From contig JAITIQ010000149.1 of NCBI GenBank assembly GCA_031279425.1, positions 1 through 43,837 of the forward strand: DNA of 43,837 nt. Direction: 5' to 3'. Positions 24,746 through 33,841 of the stretch are shown piece by piece. The stretch's first letter is position 1, and the number at the start of each line of letters is the position of its first letter. Under the pieces are notes generated by a model. That model was not told where the DNA came from. It searched no databases and saw only the letters and a program-made list of their open reading frames with translations. This DNA comes from Accumulibacter sp. (GTDB lineage: Bacteria; Pseudomonadota; Gammaproteobacteria; Burkholderiales; Rhodocyclaceae). A program made the translations under genes and the position numbers.

Positions 24746-25786
24746 ATGAGTCAATCCGCGCCTAGTATAAAGCAATACGCCGCGGGCCATCCCTTGCCGG
24801 ATTTCCGCAATTTCGGCGTCATGCTGCGCGTCCTGCTGGGCGTCAATCTCGGCGCGCTGGCCGCGGCGCTGGCGCAGAGCGGCGACATCGGCGCCTGGAT
24901 GGACGAGTACATCAGGATATCCATCTGGGTGCAGCCGCTGCTGCTCACCAATCTCGTGCTGCTCTGGATGTCGGCGCGGCTCATCCATTTGCTGCCCTTG
25001 CGCCGGGGGCAGGCCGCCGTGATCCTGCTGGCCGTCCTGACGGCATGGCTGCAGGCCGATTTCTGGCATTTCATGGGTCTTCATGAAGGCGGCTGGAAAA
25101 GCGGCGCGCGCGTCGCCGCGCTCGCCGCTCTCGCCGCGGGCGGCATGTTGTTCTATTTCGAGATGCGCGCCAAGGCCTTCCCGCCCGCGCTGGCCGAAGC
25201 CCGCCTGCAGGCGCTGACCGCGCGCATCCGGCCGCATTTCCTGTTCAACAGCCTGAACGCCGTGCTCTCGCTGATCCGAATGGAACCGCGCCGCGCCGAA
25301 CAGGCCCTGGAGGAACTGGCCGATCTCTTCCGCGCGCTGATGCGCGATCATCGCGAGCTGCTGCCGCTGGCCGAAGAAATCGCGCTGTGTCGGCAGTATC
25401 TCGAACTGGAAGAGCTGCGCCTGGGCGACCGGCTCAACGTGGTCTGGGAAATTGACAGCATCCCGGCCGACCTCAGCGTGCCGCCGCTGGTCTTGCAGCC
25501 GCTGGCGGAAAACGCGGTGTATCACGGCATCGAACCTTCCGGCAAACCCGGAACGATACGCATCGGTTTCTCGCGCCGGGGTGACGCATTGCGCATATGG
25601 ATGACCAATCCCTGCATCGGCGGCGGGGAAAGCAAGGGAAACCGCATGGCCCTGGCCAACGTGCGCGAGCGTCTGTTGCTGTATTACGATCTGGAGGCGA
25701 CCCTGGAAACCGGTAAAAAAACGCTGCCCGACGGCTCGCAAGAATACCGGGTGGACATCATCCTGCCCTGCCGGAGGGCGCCATGA
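24746..25786 (+). CDS. algZ: LytS/AlgZ-type sensor histidine kinase
   Basis: 346 aa. Four predicted transmembrane helices occupy about residues 25-140. Then comes the HisKA_7TM/LytS phosphoacceptor box RIRPHFLFNSLN with His164, and a HATPase_c domain with the N-box PLAENAVYHGIEP and an RMALANVRERL segment. It is an inner-membrane kinase that pairs with the LytTR regulator encoded downstream. The 305-bp gap between the two, holding repeat R3, is unusual because the pair is normally tightly linked. Confidence 0.9.
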   Translation: MSQSAPSIKQYAAGHPLPDFRNFGVMLRVLLGVNLGALAAALAQSGDIGAWMDEYIRISIWVQPLLLTNLVLLWMSARLIHLLPLRRGQAAVILLAVLTAWLQADFWHFMGLHEGGWKSGARVAALAALAAGGMLFYFEMRAKAFPPALAEARLQALTARIRPHFLFNSLNAVLSLIRMEPRRAEQALEELADLFRALMRDHRELLPLAEEIALCRQYLELEELRLGDRLNVVWEIDSIPADLSVPPLVLQPLAENAVYHGIEPSGKPGTIRIGFSRRGDALRIWMTNPCIGGGESKGNRMALANVRERLLLYYDLEATLETGKKTLPDGSQEYRVDIILPCRRAP

Positions 25787-25819
25787 ACGAAACAAACCGA
25801 ATGAACCTCTTTCTACACG

Positions 25820-25905
25820 GAGAAAAACTTTTCTTGATCGGTACGGAATCTCAATGATCTTGAATTGGATGAAAGCGCGATCCTCGACGAATCCTCTCTG
25901 CGGCG
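25820..25905 (+). repeat. Dispersed repeat family R, copy R3
   Basis: The most complete copy: AAAAACTTTTCTTGAT, GGAATCTCAATGATCTTGAA, then GAAAGCGCGATCCTCGACGA with ATCC (25871-25894), and a CGGCGC end. The 24-bp core is identical to that of R4 at 38086-38109. It lies between algZ and algR. Confidence 0.7.
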
Positions 25906-26091
25906 CGCACGCAGGATGCGCTGGAGGCGATAGGGGCATGGCTGAAGGCGCATGAATGAGATCCGAAGTGAAGTTTGCGGCTTCGCCGCAAGGAACGACG
26001 CCCTCTCCCGGCCCTGCCGGGGCGCCCTCTCCCGCTCTTCTCCGTGTACTCTCTGTATCTCCGGATCTCCGTGCCGAAAGAGGTTTCTGCC
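25906..26091. other. Gap before algR with CTCCGTG-type short repeats
   Basis: Right of R3 this gap holds two CGCCCTCTCCCG-like blocks (near 25990 and 26020) and an imperfect series of CTCCGTG/TCTCCG words from about 26036 to 26073, just before a GAAAGAGG ribosome site. No gene is seen. Similar CTCCGTG and CTGTGGTT words occur upstream of argH (about 24700) and fis (about 21240). Confidence 0.4.
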
Positions 26092-26865
26092 ATGAATACC
26101 GTGCCGACACTTTCCGTGATGATCGTCGATGACGAGGCGCCCGCGCGCGCGCGCCTGCGCGATCTTCTGGCCGACGTCGCCGCCGAGGCGCCCAACGTCC
26201 TCGTTGCCGAGGCGGACAACGGGTGGCGCGCGATCGAGGCGCTGAAGGAGAACGCGCCGGACGTGATGCTGGTGGATATCCGCATGCCGGAGATGGACGG
26301 CATCGAACTGGCGCGCCACGTGGCCCGGCTCGACCCGCCGCCGGCCATCATCTTCGTCACGGCCTACGACAGCTATGCGGTGCGCGCCTTCGAGCTCAAC
26401 GCCATCGACTACCTGGTAAAGCCGGTGCGCGCGCAGCGCCTGGCGGCGGCGCTGCAAAAGGCCGTGCCGAGCCGACGCATCGAACCCGAGGTGCTGGCCG
26501 GACTGCAGAAGGGCGCGCGCACCCATCTGTCCTGCCACGAGCGCGGACGCCTGTTGCTGATTCCGGTCGCGGACATCCTCTACCTCAAAGCCGATCTCAA
26601 GTACGTCATGGCGCGCACGGAGGCGCGGGAGTATCTGCTCGAAGAATCGCTGACGCATCTCGAGCAGGAGTTTTCCGAGCGTTTCATCCGCCTGCACCGC
26701 GGCGCGCTGGTCGCGCGGGAGGCCATCGCCGGCTTCGAGAAATCCGCCGCCGAGGATGCCGAAACCCAATGGCAGGCGCTGGTGCGCGGGGTGCCGGACA
26801 AGCTTCCCGTCAGTCGCAGGCAGTGGACGCAGGTCAAGTCCTATGCCAGACAGATCAGTTCGTGA
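26092..26865 (+). CDS. algR: LytTR response regulator (AlgR-like)
   Basis: 257 aa. The receiver domain shows VMIVDDEAPAR, phospho-acceptor Asp62 in LVDIRMPEMDG, VTAYDSYAV and the Lys in DYLVKPV. The C-terminal LytTR DNA-binding domain (about 150-255) contains DILYLKADLKYVMA and FSERFIRLHRGALV. It is activated by the upstream kinase. In pseudomonads AlgR controls alginate, pili and twitching; the regulon here is unknown. The epimerase gene overlaps its end or follows directly. Confidence 0.92.
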   Translation: MNTVPTLSVMIVDDEAPARARLRDLLADVAAEAPNVLVAEADNGWRAIEALKENAPDVMLVDIRMPEMDGIELARHVARLDPPPAIIFVTAYDSYAVRAFELNAIDYLVKPVRAQRLAAALQKAVPSRRIEPEVLAGLQKGARTHLSCHERGRLLLIPVADILYLKADLKYVMARTEAREYLLEESLTHLEQEFSERFIRLHRGALVAREAIAGFEKSAAEDAETQWQALVRGVPDKLPVSRRQWTQVKSYARQISS

Positions 26866-27829
26866 CGGCGTGGCGATCCTCGTCACCGGCGCCGCGGGTT
26901 TCGTGGGCCGCGCGCTGACGGCGCGTCTCGTGCGGCGCGGGCCGCGGTTTGGTCGTATCATGGCGGCGACCCATGACACTGTGCTTCCCTGGTCACACCC
27001 GAACCTGTCGGTGGCGCACGGCAAGAACCTGTCGCCTACCGAGGATTGGTCGGACGCCCTGGCGGGAATCTCCACGGTGATCCATTGCGCGGCTCGCGTC
27101 CATGCGCTGCGCGAAGCCGGCGACGCATTGGCGCTTCATCGGCAGATCAACACGGCGGGGACGCTGAATCTGGCCCGGCAGTCGGTGGCGGCGGGCGTGC
27201 GCCGTTTCGTCTTTTTGAGTTCGATCAAGGTCAATGGGGAGAGCACCCCGACGGGACGGCCGTTCACGGCGGATGACGCGGTCACGCCGTCCGATCCCTA
27301 CGGCATTGCGAAAATGGAAGCGGAGCAGGGCTTGCGCGAACTCGCGCGCGGGCATGGCCTCGAAGTGGTCGTCGTGCGGCCGCCGCTGGTCTACGGCCCC
27401 GGCGCAAAAGCCAATTTCCAGGCCCTGATGCGCGCCCTGGCGCGCGGCTGGCCCCTGCCGCTCGGCGCCGTGACGCGGAACCGGCGAAGCCTGGTGGCGC
27501 TGGACAACCTCGTCGACCTGCTGGCGGTATGCGCCGAACATCCCGCCGCCGCCCAGCGGACCTTCCTCGTCTCCGACGGCGAGGATCTGTCGACGGCCGC
27601 TCTGCTCCGGCGGCTCGGCGTGGCGCTCGGTCGCCCGGCGCGCCTCTTTCCCGTTCCCATCGCCTGGCTCGACGCGGCCGCGGCCTTGCTGGGCCGGCGC
27701 GAAGCGCTGCGCCGGCTGTGCGGGTCTCTCCAAGTGGATATGCGATCGACGCGGGAGACGCTGGGCTGGACACCGTCGATCAGCGTGGAAGAGGGCCTGC
27801 GGCGCGCTGCGGCGGCGTTTCGCGCGTAG
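26843..27829 (+). CDS. NAD-dependent epimerase/dehydratase (extended SDR)
   Basis: 328 aa from the ATG at 26843; a GTG at 26870, after the algR stop, gives a tidier start immediately before the Rossmann strand ILVTGAAGFVGRAL. The extended-SDR active site is seen as SSIKVNGE with YGIAKMEAE (YxxxK). RPPLVYGPGAKANFQALM is typical of the WbpV/UDP-glucose 4-epimerase-like group used in surface polysaccharide synthesis. Substrate uncertain. Its stop abuts the decayed GIY-YIG gene from the opposite strand. Confidence 0.85.
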   Translation: MPDRSVRDGVAILVTGAAGFVGRALTARLVRRGPRFGRIMAATHDTVLPWSHPNLSVAHGKNLSPTEDWSDALAGISTVIHCAARVHALREAGDALALHRQINTAGTLNLARQSVAAGVRRFVFLSSIKVNGESTPTGRPFTADDAVTPSDPYGIAKMEAEQGLRELARGHGLEVVVVRPPLVYGPGAKANFQALMRALARGWPLPLGAVTRNRRSLVALDNLVDLLAVCAEHPAAAQRTFLVSDGEDLSTAALLRRLGVALGRPARLFPVPIAWLDAAAALLGRREALRRLCGSLQVDMRSTRETLGWTPSISVEEGLRRAAAAFRA

Positions 27830-27839
27830 AACATTGGGT

Positions 27840-28295
27840 TTGGTTCGCGCAGCGACAAATCCTGGATCTGCCCCGAAACCAGACGAGCGCTTTTCGGATT
27901 GTAGACGATATCCGTGATGGAGCCGTCCCGAATGCGCTGGACCGCTTCGTCGATCACCTGAAGCGGTACCAGAAACCACTCTCGTGGTTTGACCGGATGC
28001 CCCGAACGGTCTGCGATGGTCAAGTCGATCTGTACCGCGTGGAACAGTCGATGAAAGATGTTTTCCAGTCGAATGCGGCTCACGTTGTGGAGGCGGTAGG
28101 TCGCCACGACGTCCACGCCGGCCATGAGATAGGTCGTGTCGTTTTCCGCGCCCGCGATGCGGGTTTCTACTTGGCTGCCGGTCACGCCAATCTTGTGGAT
28201 CAGATCACGGTGCTCGGTGACGAAGGGATGGTCGTGAGCGGCGCGATTTCGACACCAAGCGCTGCCAGCAGTTCGTCATCGTTCATTTCAGACAT
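27840..28295 (-). pseudogene. GIY-YIG-type nuclease-family gene, internally deleted
   Basis: The start at 28295 (MSEMNDDELLAALGVEIAPL) matches the N-terminus of large GIY-YIG/T5orf172-like proteins. At about 28238 the sequence jumps, one base out of frame, to the C-terminal part: HDHPFVTEHRDLIHKIGVTG, then VDVVATYRLHNV, REWFLVPLQVIDEAVQRIRD and DIVYNPKSARL. Several hundred central residues are missing by comparison with what I recall of the family. The 3' end runs into the epimerase terminus. The product would be a 32-residue peptide, so the gene is dead. It is the fourth gene of a restriction-like operon. Confidence 0.75.
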
Positions 28296-29249
28296 GGCCC
28301 GGCTCCCGCGCCGCCTTGGCCTGTGCGCGGTAACGCGCCAACACGGCGACGCCCTCGGCCATGCGCTTTTCCCAAAGATCGGCGGAATGGGTGTCGGGCA
28401 GGCGAGCATGCTATTTCTTGAATTGCAGGGCGCGTTTCGCCAACTCACGCGCTTCGTCTTGCGGAATGCTCACTTTTTTGGCAGCGATGCTTGCCTGAAT
28501 CTGGCGCAAGGATTTTTCATTCATCGTTTTCGCCAATACCGCGTAAGCGGCGTCGAAAGGATTGATTCGGTCGATGAGATCGATATCCGGGTCGCGCACC
28601 TTGATGAACCTGCGCACGCCGTCGATCAGCGTCGTATTGCGCGCGCTGCCCTCGGCGTCGGCCTGGGCCAGCGTCAGCTTGGCCTGCTGGGTGACGTTCA
28701 GCACGGCAATGGCGTGTTGGCGGATGACTTCCTGGTCATCTTCGGAAAGTTCAGGGTATCGCTCGCGCACAATCTTGTCCGTGCGTTGCATGGTCAACTC
28801 TTCGGCTATGGTGTTTTCCTTGTCGAGGATGCCGCGCTCCAAAGCAACCTGCGTACCGCATCTACCTTGGATTTGACCACGCGCGGCTCGTCCACGCCGG
28901 GCGCATTGTACAGATTCCATTGTGGGGCTGCGTTCCAGTCCCAGTAAAAGCCGGACTGGGAGAGCGTTCCATCGGCGAAGCTGCCGCCGATGGAACGCTC
29001 GGGCACCACGATGACGGCCTGCCGCAAGCCCTGGTCATGGAACTTGTCCAGCGCGATGAACATCAGCGCGCGCGACTTGCCCGAAGCCGGCGGCGATTTG
29101 ATCAGCAGATATGGTTCGCCGCGCCTGGCCCAGGCGCGTTCCTGCATGGGGCGCATGCCCAGCGCGTTGGCCTGGCTGGAGGCGTCGGTGCGCGCCGTGG
29201 TGATGGAGACCGAGGGGATGACGTGGGAGGAATGGCCGTTGGTATTCAT
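28288..29249 (-). pseudogene. DEAD/DEAH-box helicase, deleted and interrupted by an amber codon
   Basis: From the ATG at 29249 the N-terminal segment contains the Walker A-like SPPASGKSRALMFIALDKF and VIVVPERSIGGSFADG. After KSKVDAV (about 28860) a deletion shifts the frame to a C-terminal segment starting VALERGILDKENTIAEEL, running to ELAKRALQFKK. That segment meets TAG at 28411-28413. The same frame then continues for 40 sensible codons (HARLPDTHSADLWEKRMAEG...) to TGA at 28288-28290. Motifs II-VI of the helicase are absent. The gene overlaps the GIY-YIG start by 8 bp, as in an intact operon. Confidence 0.75.
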
Positions 29250-29344
29250 GGCATCCAAATAATCATGTGCCGGCAATCAAAAACCGATCAAAATTTTCCG
29301 AGGCACGGCTGTTCTCGTGACTCATCGTTTTATATGTATTCCTG

Positions 29345-29384
29345 GAAGCGCATAGAAGCGCATAGAAGCGCATAGAATCTCATA
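29345..29384. repeat. 10-bp tandem repeat (GAAGCGCATA) x3 plus a degenerate copy
   Basis: Three perfect GAAGCGCATA units (29345-29374) and a fourth reading GAATCTCATA, overlapping the stop of the AlbA-domain gene. The 10-bp period puts units on one helix face. This could be a regulator binding array for the helicase gene downstream, or simple slippage. Confidence 0.7.
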
Positions 29385-31068
29385 TCGACACATTTTCACC
29401 CAGGGTATAAAACGCCCAGCGCCGCTCACCATGCTGCACCAGTTTCCCTTCATCCTTGAGTCGTTTGAGCAGTTTGGTCGCTTGATTCTCGTTCAAATGG
29501 CACAAATCGACGACTTCGTTGCGCCGGATGTCGCCATGATGGCGCACATGGCCCAAAACCATTTGCTCGTGCTGCAAGCCGCTGAATCCGGCCTGCCGCG
29601 TGTAGGCGATCTGCTCTCCCTTGGCGCGGTACATTTCCGCCGACAGGGTATAGCCGCGATTGCGCGTGTTGCCGAAGGACTGGATCAGCCCGGCTTCGAC
29701 CAAGCGTTCCAGTGTGTGCCGGACATGAACGGCATCGCGGTGAATGTGTTGGGCAAGTTCATCGGCATCCAGCCGTTTCTGTTTACGCAATGCCGCCAGC
29801 ACAATCAGGCTGTCGATAGGCAATGGCGTTCCGCCCTGTTTGCTTTCCTGCTCGACCACCTGTTGCAGGAACACCACGTCTGCATCGACCGTCGCCAATC
29901 GTAACGCCACGCCGTTGCTATCGGTCTGACTGTAATCCGGTTCGGGGCGGCCGAAGCGCAACATGCCGCGATAAATCTTGTCTACGCCGCGCCCCGAACG
30001 TTCGACGATGCCGATACGCTTCATGGCGTCGGCCAGGGCCGGGTTGCGCGGACGCGGCTCGGTGGTCAGCAGGTTTTGCAACGTGACGCCTTCCACCAGC
30101 CCGCCGGGATTGCTGACGGTCAGCCCGTGGTCGTCCAGCCGCACATACACCGTGCCCAGACGGTGATAGTCCCGATGCACCAGGGCATTGGCCAGGGCTT
30201 CACGAAAAGCGCCCATGTCCACCTTGGGGATCGGCACCCGGAACAAACCAATCTGCAACTCGTTTTCCGGGTTGTAGGGACGAAAATTGGTTTCCAGCCA
30301 ATCCAGCGCCTTGAGCAGCGGAAAACGCCGGAATTCGTTGAATGCCACGGCATCCTGCGCCAGGACCTGAAATGCGAATTCATGCGTGGACACGTGTTCG
30401 CGCAGCGCGCTTTCACGGCCAATCACCAGGAGCCCAGCCAAAGTGGGAACGCGCGTTCCCGTCTCGATGCGCGTGGTGAAACCCAATGCGCCATCCAGTG
30501 CTTCGTCGTCCAACTCCAGCAATACGCGATCGCCGCCATACTGACGGATGGACTGACGCAAGCGTTCGCGTTCCAGCGGATCGAAGTCATCCAGCGTCGC
30601 GCCGGCGACGGTCTGCGCCGAGGCATCCGCCAACCCGAAACGGCTTGCCCGGCTGCGGCGTTCGTGCGGCAGTATCGCCACACATTCGGGTCGGCCGTCC
30701 TGCTTCAAGCGGCGGCGCTTGTACATGCCCTCCGTCGTCGCCACTTCCATGCCGGTGGACTTGGATACGGCGATTCGCGCCACGCGGACACCGGCAAGCT
30801 CACAAGCGTCGACCGTCACCTCCAGCGAAGGCAAGGTTCTGGCGGCCACCATGCCGGGCAGGCCGGCCAGTTCCCGGTGGGCTTCGTGCAGGCCCGTGGG
30901 AGTTCCATCGTCTTCCACGCCCAACCACAGTTCGCCGCCTTCCGTATTCGCCAAGGCCGCCAACTCCTCGGCCAGTTCCTTGTCGGACAGGCGCGCGCGG
31001 TCACTTTTGAACTCGACCGTCAGGGTTTCGGCGGGCGGCGGAAGCGGCGACGCAAGCTTGGCGTTCAT
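29380..31068 (-). CDS. Schlafen/AlbA_2-domain ATP-binding protein (RecG-like regulator)
   Basis: 562 aa, apparently intact. The N-terminal AlbA_2/Schlafen-type domain has TVEFKSDRARLSDKELAEEL and ALANTEGGELWLGVEDDG (about 15-130). A central HATPase_c_4-like segment carries ALANALVHRDYHRLGTVYVR and VSNPGGL. C-terminal winged-helix segments (RHTLERLVEAGLIQSFG and NEVVDLCHLNENQATKLLK) follow. Proteins of this layout accompany restriction-type operons. It overlaps the methyltransferase gene by 4 bp, so it is the second gene of that operon. It is the only member of the four without a visible lesion. Confidence 0.85.
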   Translation of the reverse strand: MNAKLASPLPPPAETLTVEFKSDRARLSDKELAEELAALANTEGGELWLGVEDDGTPTGLHEAHRELAGLPGMVAARTLPSLEVTVDACELAGVRVARIAVSKSTGMEVATTEGMYKRRRLKQDGRPECVAILPHERRSRASRFGLADASAQTVAGATLDDFDPLERERLRQSIRQYGGDRVLLELDDEALDGALGFTTRIETGTRVPTLAGLLVIGRESALREHVSTHEFAFQVLAQDAVAFNEFRRFPLLKALDWLETNFRPYNPENELQIGLFRVPIPKVDMGAFREALANALVHRDYHRLGTVYVRLDDHGLTVSNPGGLVEGVTLQNLLTTEPRPRNPALADAMKRIGIVERSGRGVDKIYRGMLRFGRPEPDYSQTDSNGVALRLATVDADVVFLQQVVEQESKQGGTPLPIDSLIVLAALRKQKRLDADELAQHIHRDAVHVRHTLERLVEAGLIQSFGNTRNRGYTLSAEMYRAKGEQIAYTRQAGFSGLQHEQMVLGHVRHHGDIRRNEVVDLCHLNENQATKLLKRLKDEGKLVQHGERRWAFYTLGENVSI

Positions 31069-33737
31069 GGTGTCTTTTCCCCGTTTCTCGCTTTGGGCGC
31101 GGCATTGACTGTCATCTTCGTATAGAGATCGAACAACTTTTCCGGCCGTTCGGTATCGTTCCTGAAACGGCGACCGATATAGATGCGTTCCAGCGTCTCG
31201 TCGTTCATTTCGTGGGCGTGGCGCAGATTTTCTGGCATGGCGTCCGGGGCGTACAGGTCGGCGATGGTGGCGGGAAAATGCGCTTCGCGGGCGAGCAGGA
31301 TGTTTTCGGCGCAGCGGGTGAGATCGATCTTGTTCTGCTCGGTGAGCAGAGGAACGGGAAAGGTATTCCAGCCGAGGGTGTTGGAGTAGTTAAATCGCAG
31401 TTCTAGTTTTCCACAAACTGTATCAACCCAAATCCAGTGTAGACGTGAGGCAAGAATCGCCATGTTCCATGATGATTCATCATGGATTCCATGGTTACGG
31501 TTAGTAATAACACTGTGATTGTCAGCAATACCAACGGGCAAAAATTCTCTTTCTTCTGAACTTACCGCTGGAATGACAATGGTGCAATTCAGGCCGATAT
31601 TCATTTCTTTCATCTGATGCGCCCGATTTGCCATCCTGTTCGCGCCTTTGTCACTGCTTGCTAGTCGCGTCATGCGGACGCCTTCAATACGCCTTCTAAT
31701 TGGCGCAATACTCAACGCTTCATTCAGATCTTCGTCTTCAATCCACGGGCAATATCGTAATTTGTTATGAATAAATTCTTCCGAGCCATAAATCCGGCGG
31801 ATGATCTTCTCGTGCTGTGCTCTGGGCAACCTTAAAGCATCAAGTTCGTCCCGAACGAGCAAGAGATTTCCATCATCCACGGGCTTGTTGCCGAGGTTCA
31901 TCTTCGCCAACTCACCAAAGGGATGGCTACGCTTTTTTACGATGATGTTAACCGCTGAAACCAGATACGCATTGATGTAATCTGCGTTCTTGATGGACAC
32001 CTCTCCAACGCAGTCGACGGAGTAGATCCTGCGTACCTTGCCGGAGTAATTTGAAATTCCCACGATCACGACTGTGACGCCGGCGTTATGGCTGGCAAGA
32101 TTAGCCCATTTGAACGATGTGTGCGCAAAAGCAATTTCATGACCGGACTTGAAGACCAGTGGCCAGAGTATGGGAACCAGTTGACCTTGACAGATGGAGT
32201 TGGTGGACACAAAAGCTGCCGTGATTCGGGTATGTCTGCCGTAGTCGGCGGCTTTCATGAACCATCCGGCCACATAATCCAGCGACTTCCAGTTCTTGGC
32301 GCGATAATCGATTTCCGTCTGCTCCAGCGGCGTGCCAAACAAATCATCCGCCGTCAGTTTTACCCCCGTCCCGGTCGGCGGGCAGACGGAGAGCCAATCG
32401 AGCCGCAAGGCATTGCCGCAAACGATCCGGTTCCGCGCGTCCAGCGGCAGGAATTCGGCCAGCGCGTCCTTTTGTCCGCGATAGAGCACGTCGCACTGGA
32501 ACTCGGCGATGATCAATGCCAGCCGCGCGATTTCCGCCGGAAAGTCGCGCAGTTCGATGCCTCGGAAATTGCTGACCGGTATCTCCGATTTCAGGTACGA
32601 TTCCCCGCGCCGGCGGTTGATTTCCGCTTCGATCGAGCGCATCTGCTTGTAGGCGATGACCAGGAAATTGCCCGAACCGCAGGCCGGATCAAACACGCGG
32701 ATGCGTGAGAGGCGGCGGCGCAGATTGAGGAGCTTGCGTTCGTTGTCGCCAGCCGCCTCCAACTGCGCGCGCAGATCGTCCAAATACAGCGGGTTGAGCA
32801 CTTTCAGGATGTTCGGCACGCTGGTGTAGTGCATGCCCGGCGCGCCGCGCTCTTCGTCATCGGCCACGGTCTGGATCATGCTGCCGAAGATGTCCGGGTT
32901 GATCTCGCGCCACTTGAGTCCGCCCGCGTGCAGCAGATAGGCGCGCGCCAGACGCATGAAGCGTGGCGCGCCGATCGCGCCGGAGAAGAGTCCGCCATTC
33001 ACGTAAGGAAAGCCGTCAGTCCAGTTCGACAGGCGCGGCTCCACGGCAACACGATTTTTTGCCCGGATATTCATGGCGCGGAAAATTTCGGACAGTACTT
33101 CATGCGTGTTGGAACCGTCACGCTCACTCATTTGCTCGATGGTTTGGGTAAACAATCCTTCACCGTTGAAGATGTCGGTATCCTCGGCAAAGAAGCAGAA
33201 AATCAGCCGTGCCATGAAGTGATTCATGTCGTGGCGGCGCTCCGCCCAATTGGGGTCTTCGCGCAGCAGTTCGACGTAGAGCTTGTTCAGCCGGCCGGTG
33301 GCGCGCACGTCGATGGGATTGTCCTTGATCTCCTTGATCGTGGAGATTCCGGCCAGCGGCAGGAAAAAGGCGAAATGTCCGGCCAGTTCCGAATAAACGC
33401 AGGCAAGGGTTTCGCCATTCGCCAAGTCCTCGGCTTCCAGCGTTGCTCCGTCGGTGGCGAGGATGAATCTGGCCTTGGCCTTGCCGGTGGCCGCGCTCTC
33501 GCGCAAAGCCTTGAGCGTTTCGCCCACGGCGCTGGCCGCGCTCACGGCGATGTGGATGTGGTTGCGCCGGAGCACGCCGCCGGGCACATCGGATGCGTTG
33601 CTGTTGCCCGCGCGCAGGCGGCGGAGCGTCGTCTCCTTGTTGCCGAAGGCGGACAGGAAGGCAAACGGAAACTCCTTCGCGTCAAAAGGCTGAAATGCCA
33701 GCTCGGAGACAGCCTGTTCGATTTCTACGGCATTCAT
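31065..33737 (-). CDS. MmeI-like class I DNA methyltransferase lacking the catalytic NPPY segment
   Basis: 890 aa and open throughout. SAM motif I FDPACGSGNFLVIAYKQM (residues 349-366) and NFRGIELRDFPAEIARLALII are intact, as are the target-recognition half and C-terminus. In the family an (N/D)PP(Y/F) motif IV lies between EIDF-like and KSWKSLDYVAGW segments. Here EIDYR joins directly to AKNWKSLDYVAGWFMKAADY (junction near residue 480, about 32300-32310), so motif IV and some 35-40 residues are missing without breaking the frame. Methylation should be abolished. It may be a decayed enzyme or a DNA-binding pseudo-methyltransferase. Family type and the size of the loss are from memory of relatives. 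Confidence 0.85.
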   Translation of the reverse strand: MNAVEIEQAVSELAFQPFDAKEFPFAFLSAFGNKETTLRRLRAGNSNASDVPGGVLRRNHIHIAVSAASAVGETLKALRESAATGKAKARFILATDGATLEAEDLANGETLACVYSELAGHFAFFLPLAGISTIKEIKDNPIDVRATGRLNKLYVELLREDPNWAERRHDMNHFMARLIFCFFAEDTDIFNGEGLFTQTIEQMSERDGSNTHEVLSEIFRAMNIRAKNRVAVEPRLSNWTDGFPYVNGGLFSGAIGAPRFMRLARAYLLHAGGLKWREINPDIFGSMIQTVADDEERGAPGMHYTSVPNILKVLNPLYLDDLRAQLEAAGDNERKLLNLRRRLSRIRVFDPACGSGNFLVIAYKQMRSIEAEINRRRGESYLKSEIPVSNFRGIELRDFPAEIARLALIIAEFQCDVLYRGQKDALAEFLPLDARNRIVCGNALRLDWLSVCPPTGTGVKLTADDLFGTPLEQTEIDYRAKNWKSLDYVAGWFMKAADYGRHTRITAAFVSTNSICQGQLVPILWPLVFKSGHEIAFAHTSFKWANLASHNAGVTVVIVGISNYSGKVRRIYSVDCVGEVSIKNADYINAYLVSAVNIIVKKRSHPFGELAKMNLGNKPVDDGNLLLVRDELDALRLPRAQHEKIIRRIYGSEEFIHNKLRYCPWIEDEDLNEALSIAPIRRRIEGVRMTRLASSDKGANRMANRAHQMKEMNIGLNCTIVIPAVSSEEREFLPVGIADNHSVITNRNHGIHDESSWNMAILASRLHWIWVDTVCGKLELRFNYSNTLGWNTFPVPLLTEQNKIDLTRCAENILLAREAHFPATIADLYAPDAMPENLRHAHEMNDETLERIYIGRRFRNDTERPEKLFDLYTKMTVNAAPKARNGEKTP

Positions 33738-33793
33738 GACGGAGGACGCTGAAAGCCGTCATGGTACTGGAGTATTGGCGAGAAACGTGGTTC

Positions 33794-33820
33794 AAAAAAA
33801 GAGCACCCAGTGGGTGCTCT
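33794..33820 (-). terminator. Rho-independent terminator of the carboxyltransferase operon
   Basis: On the minus strand AGAGCACCC-ACT-GGGTGCTCT is followed by seven T. It lies 21 bp after the stop of the biotin-carrier subunit gene and separates that operon from the methyltransferase operon. Confidence 0.92.
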
Positions 33821-33841
33821 CTTTACAGATTCACGGCTTGC

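Noticed and set aside
25783-25857. 24-codon frame starting in an ATGA overlap with the algZ stop
   Set aside because: Half of it lies in dispersed repeat R3 and the peptide has no recognisable feature; treated as incidental.
29345-29384. Short direct repeats as a possible CRISPR array
   Set aside because: Units are 10 bp and contiguous, with no spacers, so this is a tandem repeat.
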